Source of the DNA: Citromicrobium sp.
GTDB lineage: Bacteria > Pseudomonadota > Alphaproteobacteria > Sphingomonadales > Sphingomonadaceae
Reading direction: 5' to 3'
Length of the DNA: 64,000 nt
Assembly (NCBI GenBank): GCA_002729695.1
Contig: PBYQ01000003.1
Location: 62,001 to 126,000, forward strand
Both the position numbers and the translations under genes were made by a program. Numbering within the stretch: the stretch's first letter is position 1; each line of letters starts with the position of its first letter. Below are positions 8,199 through 17,923 of this stretch, in pieces. A model generated the notes under the pieces. It did no database searches and was not told the origin of the DNA. It saw only the letters and a program-made list of their open reading frames with translations.

Positions 8199-9154
8199 TC
8201 GAAGATATCTATCTCGGGGTCGACGGTGGGGGGACCAAGACGGCCTTTACCCTGGTCGATGGCTCGGGCGCTGTGCTTGCACAGCATCTGGCCGGTTCGA
8301 GCTACTACCTGCAGGTCGGTATCGAGAGCCTGACAGAGCTGTTGATGGAGGGGATCGCCAGGGTCTGCCCCGATCCCGCAGTGCTGGGCTTCGCCTTCTT
8401 CGGCCTGCCCGCCTTCGGGGAGGACAGCAGGGTCGATCCGCTGATCGCGCAGCTGCCGCGCCAGATGCTGGGGCACGATCGCTTCACCGTCGGGAACGAC
8501 ATGGTGTGCGGCTGGGCCGGCTCGCTGGGCGGTGGCGATGGCATCAACATCGTCTCGGGAACCGGATCGATCGCCTATGGCGAGCGGCTGGGGAAAAGCG
8601 CCCGGGCAGGTGGCTGGGGCGAGATTTTCAGCGACGAAGGATCCGCCTACTGGATCGCTACCAAAGGCCTGCAGCTGTTTTCGCGGATGAGCGACGGGCG
8701 ATCTGAGCCCGGCCCCTTGCTGGACGCGCTGCGCGATCACTTTGCGCTGCAGGCAGACCTCGACCTGTGCGGCCATGTGATGGGTGCGGCGGCAAGTCGC
8801 GACAGTATCGCTGCGCTCAGCCAGATCGTCGCTCTGGCGGCCAATGAGGGGGACCGCGCGGCGGCGGATATTTTCCGCGATGCCGCTGACGAACTTGCCG
8901 AGATCGTCGATGCGGTCGCGAGGCAACTGGACTTCGATGCGGACGAGGACATTCCGGTCTCCTGGTCCGGTGGCGTATTTCGGTCGGGTGACCTCGTAAC
9001 AGCGCCCTTCAAGGAAAGAATGGCGAGCATGGATGCGCGCTACCGCTTCGTAGATCCGATCGCCGATCCGACGCTTGGCGCTGCGCTCTACGCTCTGAGA
9101 TGCGCAAAGAACTTGCCCGCCCGACAGATGCCCGAGACCGCGAACCAGGCCTGA
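8183..9154 (+). CDS. BadF/BadG-type ATPase domain sugar kinase (N-acetylhexosamine kinase-like)
   Basis: The 323-residue protein has the ASKHA phosphate-1 motif LGVDGGGTKT at residues 10-20. VGNDMVCGWAG and NIVSGTGSIAYGE follow, then the adenosine motif SWSGGVFRSG near residue 255. The fold matches NagK-type N-acetylglucosamine kinases and the AgaK proposed for GalNAc pathways without a PTS. As last gene of the operon it most likely phosphorylates the imported amino sugar. If the substrate is GalNAc, a deacetylase is still needed and none is seen here; if it is free galactosamine, the kinase plus AgaS would suffice to reach tagatose-6-phosphate. Confidence 0.8.
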   Translation: MRDRLIEDIYLGVDGGGTKTAFTLVDGSGAVLAQHLAGSSYYLQVGIESLTELLMEGIARVCPDPAVLGFAFFGLPAFGEDSRVDPLIAQLPRQMLGHDRFTVGNDMVCGWAGSLGGGDGINIVSGTGSIAYGERLGKSARAGGWGEIFSDEGSAYWIATKGLQLFSRMSDGRSEPGPLLDALRDHFALQADLDLCGHVMGAAASRDSIAALSQIVALAANEGDRAAADIFRDAADELAEIVDAVARQLDFDADEDIPVSWSGGVFRSGDLVTAPFKERMASMDARYRFVDPIADPTLGAALYALRCAKNLPARQMPETANQA

Positions 9155-9294
9155 GATAAGCTCCGCTCGCCGCTTCGCAGCACGCCTTCCTCCTAAAGCC
9201 GCGTTGCGCGTCTGCCTGCGAAACCTCGGGGCACGCGGCGAGCGGCCGCATCCGACACCCTCTTGCGCTCGCCCATCCATATCAGCGGGCGCCA

Positions 9295-9308
9295 TTGATC
9301 TCGATCAA
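9295..9308. promoter_or_regulatory. FNR/FixK box upstream of the Crp/Fnr regulator gene
   Basis: TTGATCTCGATCAA is a perfect FNR-type palindrome (TTGAT-N4-ATCAA), 55 bp before the regulator start. An 18-bp block including the box (TTGATCTCGATCAATGCG) is identical to the one in front of ccoN, suggesting autoregulation by the same protein. The rest of 9155-9363 shows no gene. Confidence 0.85.
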
Positions 9309-9363
9309 TGCGCGAAGGGCGAGCGGCAGGATAATCCGGGGGCCTATCCAAGAGGGCCCCGCC

Positions 9364-10065
9364 ATGAACGATTTCATCGACCTGTTCGACGAATTTGATC
9401 GCCGCATTCTGCCGCATCATCTCACCGATGCAGATATACTGCGGCTGCGTCAGAAGGCGTTCGCGCTCCACCTGCGGGCGCAGGGTCACGCCGATTTCGC
9501 GGGCCCCGAAGATCATTTCGCATACGTCGCGAAGGGGGCTGTGAAGCTCGTTGCCTACCTTTCGGGCTCGCGCGAACAGATCGTCGCGTTCGGTTTTCCG
9601 GGCGAGCTGATCCACATTCCGGGCGCCGGGCCGAACGGCTTTTCCCTGATCGCTCTCGAGGCGACCGAACTGTTGGCAATTCCGGCGGACGGCCTGCTCG
9701 CCGCATCGGGCAAGGACAGCACCTTGCTGCGGCTCGCCATCGAGCAGACCATTCTCGCGCTGGGCCGAAGCAGGGCGAATTCGATCATGCTCGGTACCCA
9801 TTCGGCACGCGAACGACTGGCGGGCTTTCTGCTCGCCATGTTCGAACGCGAAGCCCACCATCGCCCCTCGCCCGAGACGATCCGCCTGCCGATGTCGCGA
9901 GCCGAGATCGCCGACAGTCTGGGGCTGACGATCGAAACGGTCAGCCGCCAGTTCAGCGAGATGCGAAACCTTGGCGTGATCGAGACGACCGGCAGGTCGA
10001 TCGTAACCATCCGCGATTGGGAAGGCCTTGCCCATGCGGCGGGGCAAATGCCTGCCGCGGCATAA
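9364..10065 (+). CDS. Crp/Fnr-family regulator, FixK-like, without cysteines
   Basis: The 233-residue protein has a cyclic-nucleotide-type beta-roll (about 25-115), a dimer helix, and a winged helix-turn-helix with MSRAEIADSLGLTIETVSRQ. The recognition helix carries E-T-V-S-R, the ExxSR pattern that reads TTGAT half-sites. There is no cysteine anywhere, so it cannot hold the oxygen-labile 4Fe-4S cluster of FNR; by architecture it is FixK-like and would need its level or activity set by another signal. Start 9364 follows its own FNR box, and the ccoN box lies directly downstream. No fixL or fixJ gene is in the window. Confidence 0.85.
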   Translation: MNDFIDLFDEFDRRILPHHLTDADILRLRQKAFALHLRAQGHADFAGPEDHFAYVAKGAVKLVAYLSGSREQIVAFGFPGELIHIPGAGPNGFSLIALEATELLAIPADGLLAASGKDSTLLRLAIEQTILALGRSRANSIMLGTHSARERLAGFLLAMFEREAHHRPSPETIRLPMSRAEIADSLGLTIETVSRQFSEMRNLGVIETTGRSIVTIRDWEGLAHAAGQMPAAA

Positions 10066-10077
10066 AATTTCCCAAAT

Positions 10078-10091
10078 TTGATCTCGATCAA
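10078..10091. promoter_or_regulatory. FNR/FixK box upstream of ccoN
   Basis: TTGATCTCGATCAA is a perfect FNR palindrome 52 bp before the ccoN start, consistent with an activator site for the cbb3 operon. Confidence 0.88.
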
Positions 10092-10143
10092 TGCGTGCGA
10101 GTCCGGGCCGCCTTAACCGGCCGCCAAACGGAAGGGACCATTC

Positions 10144-11832
10144 ATGAAAATCGAAGCAGCGCTGGGACGGGTCGGACTGTGGTTTGTCCTGCTTCTCCTG
10201 TCACTGGCCGTCGCCGTGAACGCCAGGGATACCGGCTTTGCAGCGCAGGCCGTGATCATCGCCGTGATCGCTTTTGTGATGATCTGGGTGACTGCAGGAC
10301 GGTTCGATCCCATTGGCGGTGGCCGGACCTTCTTCAAGATGCCCCAGACGCCGTCGGCCTACGACGACGAGATCGTTCGCTGGGGCGCGATCGCGACGAT
10401 GTTCTGGGGTGTGGTCGGCCTGCTCGCGGGCGTCTTCATCGCCTCACAGATGGCGTTCCCCTGGCTCAACGTGGAACCCTACCTCAATTTCGGTCGCTTG
10501 CGCCCGCTGCACACCTCAGCGGTGATCTTCGCGTTTGGCGGCAACGCGCTGCTGGCGACCAGTTTCTACGTCGTGCAGCGCACCTGCCGCACGCAGCTGG
10601 CGCTGCCCAGCCTCGCGCGGTTCGTGTTCTGGGGCTACCAGCTGTTCATCGTGCTCGCGGCGACCGGCTACGTGCTCGGCGTCACCCAGTCCAAGGAATA
10701 TGCCGAGCCCGAATGGTACGTCGATATCTGGCTGACGATTGTGTGGGTCGCCTATCTGGCGGTGTTCGTCGGCACGCTGCTGAAGCGTAACGAACCGCAC
10801 ATCTACGTCGCCAACTGGTTCTACCTCGCCTTCATCGTGACCGTCGCGATGCTGCACGTGGTCAACAATCTGGCCGTGCCCGTCAGTTTCCTCGGCTCGC
10901 GCAGCTACAGCGCGTTTGCAGGGGTGCAGGATGCGCTGACGCAGTGGTGGTACGGCCATAACGCGGTCGGTTTCTTCCTCACCGCCGGGTTCCTGGCGAT
11001 GATGTACTACTTCGTGCCCAAGCAGGCCGAGCGGCCGATCTACAGCTATCGCCTGTCGATCATCCACTTCTGGTCGCTGATCTTCCTCTACATCTGGGCG
11101 GGGCCCCACCACCTGCACTACACCGCGTTGCCCGACTGGGCGCAGACGCTGGGCATGGTGTTCTCGATCATGCTGTGGATGCCCAGCTGGGGCGGCATGA
11201 TCAACGGTCTGATGACCCTGAACGGGGCATGGGACAAGGTCCGCACCGATCCGATCATCCGCATGATGGTGATGGCGCTCGCCTTCTACGGGATGAGCAC
11301 CTTCGAAGGGCCGATGCTGTCGATCAAGGCGGTCAACAGCCTCAGCCATTATACCGACTGGACCATCGGCCACGTCCATTCCGGCGCGCTGGGATGGAAC
11401 GGGATGATCACCTTCGCCTGCCTGTACTACCTGTTCCCGCGCCTGTGGAAGCGTGAGCGGATGTATTCGCTGCGAATGATCAACTGGCACTTCTGGCTCG
11501 CGACGCTGGGGATCGTCTTCTACGCCTCCAGCATGTGGGTCGCGGGGATCACCCAGGGCCTGATGTGGCGCGAATACGGGCCCGACGGGTACCTGGTGAA
11601 CAGCTTCGCCGACACGGTCGCCGCGCTGCACCCGATGTACATCCTGCGGATGACCGGCGGGCTCATGTACCTTTCCGGCGCGCTGGTGATGACCTTCAAC
11701 GTCTGGATGACGCTGGCCGGAAAGCTGCGCGACGAAGCGCCGATGACCAGCGCCGCATACGACCCCGACAAAGACAAGCCGATCGTCGGATCGCGGCCCG
11801 CCGCCCATCCCGACAGCGTGCCGGCCGAATAG
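10144..11832 (+). CDS. ccoN: cbb3-type cytochrome c oxidase subunit I CcoN
   Basis: The 562-residue catalytic heme-copper subunit has at least twelve membrane helices. Metal-site histidines are visible in the block [12 protein letters not shown], in [11 protein letters not shown], in [10 protein letters not shown] and in [14 protein letters not shown]. It reduces oxygen with high affinity at the heme b3-CuB site and pumps protons. It starts at ATG 10144 behind GGAAGGGACC and is the first gene of an eight-gene operon. Length and sequence are normal for the family; I see no missing ligand. Confidence 0.97.
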   Translation: MKIEAALGRVGLWFVLLLLSLAVAVNARDTGFAAQAVIIAVIAFVMIWVTAGRFDPIGGGRTFFKMPQTPSAYDDEIVRWGAIATMFWGVVGLLAGVFIASQMAFPWLNVEPYLNFGRLRPLHTSAVIFAFGGNALLATSFYVVQRTCRTQLALPSLARFVFWGYQLFIVLAATGYVLGVTQSKEYAEPEWYVDIWLTIVWVAYLAVFVGTLLKRNEPHIYVANWFYLAFIVTVAMLHVVNNLAVPVSFLGSRSYSAFAGVQDALTQWWYGHNAVGFFLTAGFLAMMYYFVPKQAERPIYSYRLSIIHFWSLIFLYIWAGPHHLHYTALPDWAQTLGMVFSIMLWMPSWGGMINGLMTLNGAWDKVRTDPIIRMMVMALAFYGMSTFEGPMLSIKAVNSLSHYTDWTIGHVHSGALGWNGMITFACLYYLFPRLWKRERMYSLRMINWHFWLATLGIVFYASSMWVAGITQGLMWREYGPDGYLVNSFADTVAALHPMYILRMTGGLMYLSGALVMTFNVWMTLAGKLRDEAPMTSAAYDPDKDKPIVGSRPAAHPDSVPAE

Positions 11833-11841
11833 GAACCTGCG

Positions 11842-12588
11842 ATGAGCCTGACCGAGCAACACAAGAAGCTGGAACGCAACATCACGCTGCTCGCCGTGGC
11901 GACCCTGGTAACGGTCGCGATCGGCGGGGTGGTGGAAATCGCGCCCCTGTTCTGGATCGACAACACGATCGAGGAAGTCGAGGGCGTGCGACCCTACAGT
12001 CCGCTGGAGCAGGCGGGGCGCGACATCTACATCCGCGAAGGGTGCTATTCGTGCCACAGCCAGATGATCCGTCCCTTCCGCGACGAAGTGGAACGGTACG
12101 GGCATTACAGCCTCGCTGCCGAAAGCATGTACGACCATCCCTTCCAGTGGGGGTCGAAGCGGACCGGGCCCGACCTTGCCCGCGTGGGCGGCCGCTATTC
12201 GGACGAATGGCACATCCAGCACCTCACCAACCCGCAAAGCGTGGTCCCCGAAAGCATCATGCCCAAATACGGCTTCCTCGCCGAGCGCGGTCTCAAGATC
12301 GCCGACGCCGAGGCAATGCTGCACGCGCTGCAGCTGGTCGGCGTTCCCTATACCGACCGTGACCTCGAACAGGCCGAGGCGGATCTCTACGCGCAGGCCG
12401 ATCCCAATGTCGACGCGGGCGACCTGACCCAGCGCTACCCCAAGGCGCAGGTACGCGACTTCGACGGCGATCCCGACCGCGTGACCGAGATGGATGCGCT
12501 GATCGCCTACCTCCAGATGCTGGGCACGCTGGTCGATTTCGAGGCCGGCGCTCCGCTGGAAGAGCTGGCGCAGGAGAAGGGACGATGA
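11842..12588 (+). CDS. ccoO: cbb3-type cytochrome c oxidase subunit II CcoO
   Basis: The 248-residue membrane-anchored monoheme cytochrome c has one N-terminal helix (residues 13-35), followed by the heme c motif CYSCH (in [14 protein letters not shown]). It passes electrons from CcoP to CcoN on the periplasmic side. It lies 9 bp after ccoN, and its stop overlaps the ccoQ start (ATGA). Confidence 0.96.
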   Translation: MSLTEQHKKLERNITLLAVATLVTVAIGGVVEIAPLFWIDNTIEEVEGVRPYSPLEQAGRDIYIREGCYSCHSQMIRPFRDEVERYGHYSLAAESMYDHPFQWGSKRTGPDLARVGGRYSDEWHIQHLTNPQSVVPESIMPKYGFLAERGLKIADAEAMLHALQLVGVPYTDRDLEQAEADLYAQADPNVDAGDLTQRYPKAQVRDFDGDPDRVTEMDALIAYLQMLGTLVDFEAGAPLEELAQEKGR

Positions 12589-12749
12589 CCTTTTACGAGG
12601 AACTGCGTCACTTTGCCGACAGCATCGGCCTGGCCGCCATGCTGGTGTTCTATCTGACCTTGTGCCTGTGGCCGTTCCGCCCCGGCGGGAAGCGCAGCAT
12701 CGACAAGGCAGCCCATTCGATTTTCGAGGACGATACCGATGGCGAATAA
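12585..12749 (+). CDS. ccoQ: cbb3 oxidase small subunit CcoQ
   Basis: This 54-residue single-helix protein starts [15 protein letters not shown] and has one membrane helix ([16 protein letters not shown]) and a charged tail. CcoQ/FixQ stabilises the assembled oxidase. Its ATG overlaps the ccoO stop, and its end overlaps ccoP by 11 bp. The position between ccoO and ccoP is diagnostic. Confidence 0.92.
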   Translation: MTFYEELRHFADSIGLAAMLVFYLTLCLWPFRPGGKRSIDKAAHSIFEDDTDGE

Positions 12750-13650
12750 GCGCATCGACGCACCGACCGGAACCGAAACCGTCGGCCACGAGTGGGACGG
12801 GATCGAGGAACTGAACACGCCGCTGCCCCGGTGGTGGCTGTGGACGTTCTACCTCACGATCATCTTCGCGATCGTCTATGTCGTGCTGTACCCGGCATGG
12901 CCGATGGTCGACAAGGCGACCGCTGGCGTGCTCGGCTGGTCGAGCCGCGGCGAACTGGCCGAGGAAATGCGTGTCGCCGACCAGGCGCAGCAGGGCTTTC
13001 GCGAACAGCTGGCACAGATCCCGATAGAGCGGCTGCCCGCAAACAGCGATCTGATGGCCCGGGCCGTCGCCGGTGGGCGCGCTGCGTTCCAGGTCAATTG
13101 CAGCCAGTGCCACGGTTCGGGCGGCGGCGGCGACCAGAAGCTTGGCTATCCCAACCTCAACGACGATGCCTGGCTGTGGGGCGGCGACCTGAAGGCGATC
13201 GAATACACGATCACGCACGGGGTGCGCTGGGCCGGAGACGACCAGACCCGCCAGAGCCAGATGCCGCCGTTCGAAGGCGCGTTCGACAACGCGCAGCTGA
13301 ATGCTGTCGTCGATCATGTCCTCTCGCTCAGCGGGAAGGCTCAGCCGAACGCGGCGGGTGCGCAGACCTTTGCGGACAACTGCGCCGCCTGCCATGGCCC
13401 GAACGGCGGCGGCGGGCGAGAATTCGGTGCCGCACGGCTGAACGATGCGATCTGGCTGCGCGGCAGCGACCGCGCGGACCTCAAGCGGCAGATCCTCAAC
13501 CCGCGCATGGGCGCGATGCCCGCCTGGGGGCAGCGGCTCGATCCGGTGACGATAAAGATGCTTGCAACTTATGTCCATTCGCTCGGGGGAGGCGAAGACT
13601 TCGTAGAGGTCGCGAAAGATCCCGAGGTGAAGGTCGATGAACAACCCTGA
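12739..13650 (+). CDS. ccoP: cbb3-type cytochrome c oxidase subunit III CcoP
   Basis: The 303-residue diheme cytochrome c has an N-terminal helix in WWLWTFYLTIIFAIVYVV. Two CxxCH heme sites follow, CSQCH (about residue 122) and CAACH (about residue 215). It accepts electrons from soluble or membrane cytochrome c and feeds CcoO. The start overlaps ccoQ; the end overlaps ccoG by 14 bp. Confidence 0.96.
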   Translation: MANKRIDAPTGTETVGHEWDGIEELNTPLPRWWLWTFYLTIIFAIVYVVLYPAWPMVDKATAGVLGWSSRGELAEEMRVADQAQQGFREQLAQIPIERLPANSDLMARAVAGGRAAFQVNCSQCHGSGGGGDQKLGYPNLNDDAWLWGGDLKAIEYTITHGVRWAGDDQTRQSQMPPFEGAFDNAQLNAVVDHVLSLSGKAQPNAAGAQTFADNCAACHGPNGGGGREFGAARLNDAIWLRGSDRADLKRQILNPRMGAMPAWGQRLDPVTIKMLATYVHSLGGGEDFVEVAKDPEVKVDEQP

Positions 13651-15217
13651 CGCCTCAGACGAACGGGGCGATCCCGCGGTCGTTCTGGAAGACGGGGTCG
13701 CCAAGACCAACGATCCCGTCTCCAGCGCGGTAGCCCGGCCCGGCGCGACGACGCGGCGGCACGAACCCGGCGAGCCGCCGCGCATGCAGATGCCCGAAAA
13801 GCTCTACGAGAAGCGCAAGGCGGTCCACAACAAGCGGATCGACGGGCCTTTCCGCCGGTTCAAGTGGTTCGTGATGTTCGTCACGCTGGCGATTTATTAC
13901 GGCACCCCGTGGATCAGGTGGGATCGCGGGCCCTTCGCGCCAGACCAGGCGGTGCTGGTCGATCTCGCCAACCGCCGCTTCTACATGTTCGGCATCGAGA
14001 TCTGGCCGCACGAATTCTATTTCGTCGCCGGGCTGCTGATCATGGCGGGGATCGGCCTGTTCCTCGTCACCAGCGCGGTCGGCCGGGCGTGGTGCGGCTA
14101 TGCCTGCCCGCAGACCGTGTGGACCGACCTGTTCCAGCATATAGACCGCTTCGTCGATGGCGATCGCAACGCCCGCGCGCGGCTCGACAAGGCACCGTGG
14201 GGGCCGAAGAAGATCGCGCGGCGCGGCTTCAAGTGGTCGATCTACCTCGCGATCAGCCTGGCGACGGGTGGCGCGTGGATCCTCTACTTCGCCGATGCGC
14301 CGACGCTGTTCGGTGACTTCTTTAACGGGCAGGCCGCACCGGTCGCCTACATCACCGTGGGAATCCTGACGCTGACGACCTTCACGCTGGGCGGCTTCAT
14401 GCGTGAACAGGTGTGCATCTACATGTGCCCGTGGCCGCGCATCCAGACGGCGATGCTCGACGAGAAATCGCTGATCGTCACCTACAAGGACTGGCGCGGC
14501 GAACCTCGCGGCAGCCTGAAAAAGTCGCTCAAAGACCCCGAGCATTTCGGCGACTGCATCGATTGCAACCAGTGCGTCGCGGTGTGCCCCACGGGGATCG
14601 ACATTCGCGACGGGCCGCAGATCGGCTGCATCACCTGCGCGCTGTGCATCGATGCCTGCGATCGGGTGATGAAGGATATCGGTCGTCCGCGCGGACTGAT
14701 CGACTACGCCACGCTGGAGGCCTGCCGCGAGGAAGCGAAGGGGCACCCTGCCCAGCCGGCATGGAAGGCCCTGCTGCGCCCACGCACCATCGTCTATTTC
14801 GGCGTGTGGGCCGGGATCGGCGCAGGCCTGCTGTTCGCATTGGGGACGCGCAGCCATACCGACCTGACCGTGTCGCCCGATCGCAATCCGCCCTTCATGC
14901 TGATGAGCGACGGATCGATCCGCAATTCCTACACGCTCAAGCTGCGCAATATGGAAAGCCGCCCGCGCGAGATGGAGGTGGTCATCGAAGGCCTGCCCGG
15001 CGCGCGTATGTGGACCGACACGCTCAACGCACGCGACGCGACCCCCAGCCTGACCTTCAACGTCCCCGCCGACCAGATCCGCACCGTGCGCGCCTATGTC
15101 GTGGCGCCAAGCGATACGATCTCCAGCGAATTCACCTTCCGGCTGACCTCGCTCGACGAACAGCGCGAGACCGACAGGGTCGAAACCCGCTTCGATGCAC
15201 CAGCAGGACGATCATGA
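13637..15217 (+). CDS. ccoG: cbb3 oxidase assembly protein CcoG (FixG/RdxA), cupric reductase
   Basis: The 526-residue polyferredoxin-type membrane protein has an N-terminal arm of about 75 residues, several helices, and a CGYACPQTVW motif. Two 4Fe-4S motifs follow (CIDCNQCVAVCP and CITCALCIDACD), then a C-terminal immunoglobulin-like periplasmic domain. CcoG reduces copper for delivery to CcoN. It overlaps ccoP by 14 bp and ccoH by 4 bp. Confidence 0.95.
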   Translation: MNNPDASDERGDPAVVLEDGVAKTNDPVSSAVARPGATTRRHEPGEPPRMQMPEKLYEKRKAVHNKRIDGPFRRFKWFVMFVTLAIYYGTPWIRWDRGPFAPDQAVLVDLANRRFYMFGIEIWPHEFYFVAGLLIMAGIGLFLVTSAVGRAWCGYACPQTVWTDLFQHIDRFVDGDRNARARLDKAPWGPKKIARRGFKWSIYLAISLATGGAWILYFADAPTLFGDFFNGQAAPVAYITVGILTLTTFTLGGFMREQVCIYMCPWPRIQTAMLDEKSLIVTYKDWRGEPRGSLKKSLKDPEHFGDCIDCNQCVAVCPTGIDIRDGPQIGCITCALCIDACDRVMKDIGRPRGLIDYATLEACREEAKGHPAQPAWKALLRPRTIVYFGVWAGIGAGLLFALGTRSHTDLTVSPDRNPPFMLMSDGSIRNSYTLKLRNMESRPREMEVVIEGLPGARMWTDTLNARDATPSLTFNVPADQIRTVRAYVVAPSDTISSEFTFRLTSLDEQRETDRVETRFDAPAGRS

Positions 15218-15660
15218 TGGGCACGTTTACCGGCAAGCACATGGCGGCGACCATGGTGGGCGGGTTCGGCATCGTCATCGCCGTGAACTTCTATATGGCC
15301 TCGCTAGCCACCAGCGGATTCGGCGGTGTGGTGGTCGAGAATTCCTATGTCGCGAGCCAGAAATATAACGGCTGGCTCGCGGAAGCGCGGCAGCAGGAGG
15401 CGACGGGCTGGGACGCTTCGGTGTCGCGGCGCGCGGATGGTGTGGTGGTGGTGACGCCCGTTGGCGCTCCCCGGGATATCGCCGTCACCGCAATCGCGCG
15501 GCGACCGCTGGGCAAGCGCGAAGTCCGCGACCTCACCTTCACGCGAGAGCCCGACGGCGGCTTCGTATCGACCGAAACGCTCGACGCAGACCGCTGGACG
15601 CTTCGCGTGACGCTTGCGGAAGGGGCGCACAAGCGCATCGTCGAGACCAGAATCCCGTGA
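15214..15660 (+). CDS. ccoH: cbb3 oxidase assembly protein CcoH (FixH)
   Basis: This 148-residue FixH-family protein has one N-terminal membrane helix (TMVGGFGIVIAVNFYMASLA) followed by a periplasmic domain with VVVENSYVASQKYNGWL, the typical FixH stretch. It is needed for stable oxidase assembly and probably for CcoN copper insertion. The start (ATG 15214, or 15217) overlaps the ccoG stop, and the end overlaps ccoI by 4 bp. Confidence 0.92.
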   Translation: MMGTFTGKHMAATMVGGFGIVIAVNFYMASLATSGFGGVVVENSYVASQKYNGWLAEARQQEATGWDASVSRRADGVVVVTPVGAPRDIAVTAIARRPLGKREVRDLTFTREPDGGFVSTETLDADRWTLRVTLAEGAHKRIVETRIP

Positions 15661-17777
15661 ACGCGCACACCGCCCTGGCTCAGACCGATAGCCCCCCGCT
15701 GTGCCAGACAACTTTGGCAGTGCCGGGCATGCGGTGCTCCGCGTGCATCGCCAGGATCGAAAGCGGGCTGACCGCGATCGACGGGATCGCGGCGGCGCGG
15801 GTCAACCTGTCTGCCAAGCGCGTGGCGATCAGCCACGATCGCAAGCTGGACGACCTCGATCTCACCGAAGCGCTCCAACGCCTCGGTTTCGAAGCTCAGG
15901 CGGTCGAAGGCCTGCCGATGCGCGGATCGTTGCAGGATCGCGAACTTCTGAAGGCGCTAGCGGTGGCGGGCTTCGGCATGATGAACATCATGCTGCTGTC
16001 AGTCGGCGTCTGGTCGGGCGCGGACGGCGCGACGCGCGAGGCATTCCACTGGCTTTCCGCCCTGATCGCCCTGCCGGTCATCGCCTATGCCGGGCGTCCC
16101 TTTTTCCTCTCCGCACTCAAGGCGGTGCGTCGTGGCACCAGCAACATGGATGTGCCGATCTCCATCGGCGTGCTGCTGGCCACCGGGCTGAGCCTGCACG
16201 AAACGCTGGTCGGCGGCGAACACGCCTATTTCGACGGCGCCACCATGCTGCTGTTCTTCCTGCTGGCCGGCCGCGCACTCGACGCGGAGATGCGCAACCG
16301 GACGCGCGCGGGCGTCGGCGCATTGCTGGGCCGGATGGGCCGCAACGCGAGCGTGCTGCACGCCGATGGGTCGACCGAGCGGATGGCGGCAGACACTCTC
16401 CTGCCCGGCATGGTGATGCTGGTGGCCGCGGGAGAAGCCCTCGCCGCTGACGGGAAAATCGAAGAGGGGACCAGCGCAATCGATAACTCGATGCTCACCG
16501 GCGAAAGCACTGCGGAGCAGGTGGGGATCGGCGAACAGGTCCACGCGGGCGCGATCAATATGCTCGCCCCGCTGCGGGTGCGCATCACCGCCGCCGCGCA
16601 CGACACCGCACTCGCCGAAATTGCGCGGCTGATGGAAGAGGCGGGCCAATCGCGAAGCCGCTATGTCAGGATCGCGGACCGGGCCTCGCGCTTCTACGCG
16701 CCCGCGGTCCACACCCTCGCCGCGCTGGCATTCGCCGGCTGGATGATCGCGGGAGCCGGGTGGCACGAGTCGCTGGTGATTGCCATCGCGGTGCTCATCA
16801 TCACCTGCCCGTGCGCGATGGGCCTCGCGGTGCCCGCTGCGCAGGTCGTGGCGTCGGGCGCGCTCATGAAGCGGGGGCTGCTGGTGAAGGACGGCAGCGC
16901 GCTGGAACGGCTGGCAGAGGTCGATGTCGCGGTGTTCGACAAGACGGGCACGCTGACGCTTGGCGAGCCGCAGGCGGAACTGGATACGGTGCCGTTACGG
17001 GCACTCCCGATCGCCCTCGCGCTGGCGCAGGCGAGCCGCCATCCGCTCAGCCGCAGCATCGCAAATGCGCTCGTCGCGAAGGGTATCGCTCCGGCCCGGC
17101 TCGACGGGGTCCGCGAGGTTGCAGGCGATGGCGTATTCGCGACGCAGGCAAGCGAAGCGGTCGCCTTGCGCCGCCCGCAAACGGACGCTGCGCAGATGGC
17201 GGTCGAACTTGTCATCGGCGACGAGTGCTGGCCGGTCCGCTTCGACGACCGGCTGCGGAGCGATGCCGGAAAGGCCATCGATCGGCTGCACGCGATGGGA
17301 ATCGACAGCCGCATCCTCTCGGGCGACCGCAACGCGCCGCTGGCCAAGGTCGCGGACGAACTCGGGCTGGAGAGCCTTGGCAATGTTTCGCCGCAGGAAA
17401 AGCTCGCGCAGCTCGAACAGTTGACGGCGGCCGGGACCAGGCCGCTGATGGTGGGCGACGGCCTGAACGACGGACCCGCGCTTGCCGCAGCACATGCATC
17501 GATCGCGCCCGGCACCGCGAGCGATGCGAGCCAGCAGGCAGCAGACGCGGTCTTTATTGGTGAACGTTTGATGCCCGTCGCCGACGCAGTGACGGTCGCG
17601 CGGCGGACCATGCGCGTCGTCCGCCAGAATTTCGGCTTCGCGATCGCTTACAACATGCTCGCCATACCGTTCGCGCTGGCGGGCGCGGTCACGCCCCTGA
17701 TCGCGGCGATCGCCATGTCGTTGAGTTCGCTGGTCGTCATCGGCAATTCGCTGCGCCTCGCCGGGGCGGCCAAATGA
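15657..17777 (+). CDS. ccoI: Copper-exporting P-type ATPase CcoI (FixI)
   Basis: The 706-residue P1B-type ATPase begins (GTG 15657) with an N-terminal metal-binding domain (GMRCSACIARIESGL). It has eight predicted membrane helices, the ion-path motif CPCAMGL, the phosphorylation site DKTGTLT, and the hinge GDGLNDGPAL. FixI-type pumps move copper into the periplasm for oxidase assembly and not mainly for detoxification. Its place between ccoH and ccoS fixes that role. It overlaps both neighbours by 4 bp. Confidence 0.95.
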   Translation: MNAHTALAQTDSPPLCQTTLAVPGMRCSACIARIESGLTAIDGIAAARVNLSAKRVAISHDRKLDDLDLTEALQRLGFEAQAVEGLPMRGSLQDRELLKALAVAGFGMMNIMLLSVGVWSGADGATREAFHWLSALIALPVIAYAGRPFFLSALKAVRRGTSNMDVPISIGVLLATGLSLHETLVGGEHAYFDGATMLLFFLLAGRALDAEMRNRTRAGVGALLGRMGRNASVLHADGSTERMAADTLLPGMVMLVAAGEALAADGKIEEGTSAIDNSMLTGESTAEQVGIGEQVHAGAINMLAPLRVRITAAAHDTALAEIARLMEEAGQSRSRYVRIADRASRFYAPAVHTLAALAFAGWMIAGAGWHESLVIAIAVLIITCPCAMGLAVPAAQVVASGALMKRGLLVKDGSALERLAEVDVAVFDKTGTLTLGEPQAELDTVPLRALPIALALAQASRHPLSRSIANALVAKGIAPARLDGVREVAGDGVFATQASEAVALRRPQTDAAQMAVELVIGDECWPVRFDDRLRSDAGKAIDRLHAMGIDSRILSGDRNAPLAKVADELGLESLGNVSPQEKLAQLEQLTAAGTRPLMVGDGLNDGPALAAAHASIAPGTASDASQQAADAVFIGERLMPVADAVTVARRTMRVVRQNFGFAIAYNMLAIPFALAGAVTPLIAAIAMSLSSLVVIGNSLRLAGAAK

Positions 17778-17923
17778 ACGCGCTGTTCGTCCTCATTCCC
17801 ATCGCTCTCGGGCTGGGCGCAGCCGGTCTGGCCGCATTCTTCTGGTCGATGCGCGACGGCCAGTACGACGATATGGACGGCGCCGCCGTCCGCATCCTGA
17901 TCGAGGACGACAATGAGGATTGA
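17774..17923 (+). CDS. ccoS: cbb3 oxidase maturation protein CcoS
   Basis: This 49-residue protein starts MNALFVLIPIALGLG, has one helix to AAFFWSM, and then the conserved CcoS element DGQYDDMDGAAVRIL. It is required for cofactor insertion into the oxidase. Its ATG overlaps the ccoI stop, and its last 11 bp overlap the next small ORF. Confidence 0.92.
   Translation: MNALFVLIPIALGLGAAGLAAFFWSMRDGQYDDMDGAAVRILIEDDNED

Noticed and set aside
10516..13785. A 1089-codon open frame on the minus strand across ccoNOQP.
   Set aside because: It is antisense to four well-identified cbb3 genes, with His/Arg/Gln-rich shadow composition and no domain.
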